Assembly (NCBI GenBank): GCA_020024325.1 | Contig: JAHHTY010000010.1 | Coordinates: 1 to 40,478, forward strand | Origin: Negativibacillus sp. | Lineage (GTDB): Bacteria; Bacillota; Clostridia; Oscillospirales; Ruminococcaceae | Length of the DNA: 40,478 nt | Reading direction: 5' to 3' | Part shown: positions 39,741 to 40,478 of the stretch, in pieces | Numbering within the stretch: the stretch's first letter is position 1 | Layout of the letters: the number at the start of each line of letters is the position of its first letter | Made by a program: the position numbers and the translations under genes | The notes under the pieces: generated by a model | The model's database searches: none | Seen by the model: the letters and a program-made list of their open reading frames with translations, nothing else | Told to the model about the DNA's origin: nothing

Positions 39741-39871
39741 ATATTTTCTGTCACCTTTATCCGAGGAAATATATCCTTACTGTGCCTTTTTTTCCATTTG
39801 ATTAGCATGAAAGTGTGTGTGTTCAGCTTTTTCTCCCTTTACTTTTTCAGCATATAATGATAAAAAATATA

Positions 39872-39900
39872 TTGACAATTTTGCCCTCTGCCGATATAAT
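39872..39900 (+). promoter_or_regulatory. Perfect consensus promoter of tRNA-Ala
   Basis: TTGACA (39872-39877) and TATAAT (39895-39900) are separated by 17 bases, 18 bases before the tRNA. It is a full sigma-A consensus. Confidence 0.93.
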
Positions 39901-39918
39901 AAAAATAAAATTTGATTT

Positions 39919-39994
39919 GGGGGCATAGCGCAGTTGGGAGCGCGTTTGAATGGCATTCAAAAGGTCGTCGGTTCGATCCCGATTGTCTCCACCA
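39919..39994 (+). tRNA. tRNA-Ala (anticodon GGC)
   Basis: The 76-base cloverleaf has acceptor arms GGGGGCA and TGTCTCC (with G-U pairs), a D arm GCGC/GCGC, an anticodon stem TTTGA/TCAAA around ATGGCAT (anticodon GGC reading GCC and GCU), and a T arm GTCGG/CCGAT with loop TTCGATC. The CCA end is encoded. It is a single-gene transcript between a consensus promoter and a terminator. Confidence 0.93.
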
Positions 39995-40007
39995 ATATAA
40001 AACAATT

Positions 40008-40046
40008 AACGGAAGTATCTGACAAGTCAGATACTTCCGTTTTTTT
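40008..40046 (+). terminator. Terminator of tRNA-Ala
   Basis: Sixteen-base arms (40008-40023 and 40026-40041, AACGGAAGTATCTGAC and its complement) are followed by a T-run. The region 40047-40238 holds no visible gene. Confidence 0.92.
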
Positions 40047-40238
40047 ATGAATCAATGCAACAAACTTATATTCCAAGAGCCGATTTGTCAGAGGGAACTT
40101 TTTTGCAAATCGTAACATTTTCTTTCCAGTTACTCACAAAGATACACTAATTCAAAAAGGGGACACTTTCTTTGAGATATCACCTGCCTTTCCCCCATAC
40201 TCAAATGGCACACTTAGGTTCATACAGGTAAGTTATGA

Positions 40239-40267
40239 TTGCTTATTATATTTGTAAATGATATTAT
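40239..40267 (+). promoter_or_regulatory. Promoter of the right-edge lipoprotein gene
   Basis: TTGCTT (40239-40244) and TATTAT (40262-40267) are separated by 17 bases, 60 bases before the start codon. Confidence 0.55.
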
Positions 40268-40327
40268 ATAAGTGTTAAATTTATCGGAATAGAGCGAACA
40301 GGGCTATTCGTTGAAAGGAGCTGCTTT

Positions 40328-40478
40328 ATGAAGAAACTTATCGTTCTGCTTGCGACCCTTGTAATGACTTTTGCATTAGTCGGTTGCAATAATTCGGATG
40401 TGGCAACTGATGATAATGTTAATATACAAATGGCAACTGACATGGTTGAAAAAGCAAAAGAATATGTCGAGCCACTAT
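40328..40478 (+). CDS. Lipoprotein, partial at the window edge
   Basis: Fifty codons of a gene run off the right end. The start is ATG at 40328-40330, seven bases after AAAGGAG. The product has a lipoprotein signal MKKLIVLLATLVMTFALVGC with lipobox LVGC, then a polar, acidic mature start (NNSDVATDDNVNIQ) and a helix MATDMVEKAKEYVE. Too little is present to name a family. Confidence 0.75.
   Translation, partial: MKKLIVLLATLVMTFALVGCNNSDVATDDNVNIQMATDMVEKAKEYVEPL

Noticed and set aside
40150..40220. GGGGACACTTTC-containing stretch suggestive of a transposon remnant
   Set aside because: No inverted partner, no transposase frame and no repeat elsewhere in the window was noticed.
39919..40478. 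Integration site at the tRNA-Ala 3' end
   Set aside because: No integrase, direct repeat of the tRNA end or other mobile-element feature is visible in the remaining 480 bases. The tRNA has its own terminator.

Overview
The window looks like chromosome from a spore-forming, low-to-mid G+C Firmicute of class Clostridia. The main reasons are a 29-codon spoVM gene, the prpC-prkC-rsgA-thiN-spoVM and yicC-remA-gmk-rpoZ-priA-def-fmt-rsmB-rlmN gene orders known from Bacillus subtilis, long-form HPF, an ECF-type S component, strong AGGAGG ribosome binding sites and frequent GTG/TTG starts. The genus cannot be fixed from sequence alone. Nearly everything is housekeeping. There is no phage, insertion sequence, CRISPR array or rRNA.

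Layout. 94-2364 (minus): a polar amino acid ABC importer (binding lipoprotein, permease, ATPase). 2678-6237 (minus): an RluA-type pseudouridine synthase, a lipoprotein, type III pantothenate kinase and an ECF S component, the last divergent from coaBC (6513-7703, plus); together these make a pantothenate-to-CoA locus. 7773-9258 (minus): a GrpB-family protein and a two-domain hydrolase. 9398-12388: aspartase and malic enzyme, divergent, each with its own promoter. 12599-15010 (plus): a 2-hydroxyacid dehydrogenase-like protein lacking the usual catalytic residues, then a MATE transporter whose leader has the architecture of a translational attenuator. 15070-20050: TrmO, small membrane proteins, a DUF3781 protein, an RlmL-type RNA methyltransferase, a DUF4300 lipoprotein and HPF. 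20164-24024 (minus): a possible small membrane peptide, a YnzC-type protein, a PilN-like membrane protein, a VanY-type carboxypeptidase, RsmE, PrmA and SpoVM. 24099-39687 (minus): the large translation/GMP/cell-wall-signalling cluster from thiN back to an FkbM methyltransferase. 39919-39994 (plus): tRNA-Ala(GGC). A lipoprotein gene runs off the right edge.

How the genes fit together. The long minus-strand cluster combines ribosome and tRNA maturation (Fmt, Def, RsmB, RlmN, RsgA, PrmA, RsmE), GMP synthesis and RNA polymerase omega (Gmk, RpoZ), replication restart (PriA), matrix control (RemA) and the PASTA kinase/phosphatase pair PrkC/PrpC, ending in thiamine diphosphate synthesis and SpoVM. 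Compared with the B. subtilis order, coaBC has moved to the pantothenate locus, rpe is absent, a zinc metallopeptidase sits between fmt and rsmB, and an 86-codon ORF sits between yicC and remA.

The strongest novel observation is the MATE leader at 13576-13680. A 12-codon leader peptide overlaps an RNA segment in a four-segment set of mutually exclusive hairpins, and the last of these buries the transporter's Shine-Dalgarno sequence. This is the ermC/cat style of antibiotic-inducible control, here placed in front of a drug/metabolite exporter. A second, simpler upstream ORF ends inside the Shine-Dalgarno sequence of the malic enzyme gene.
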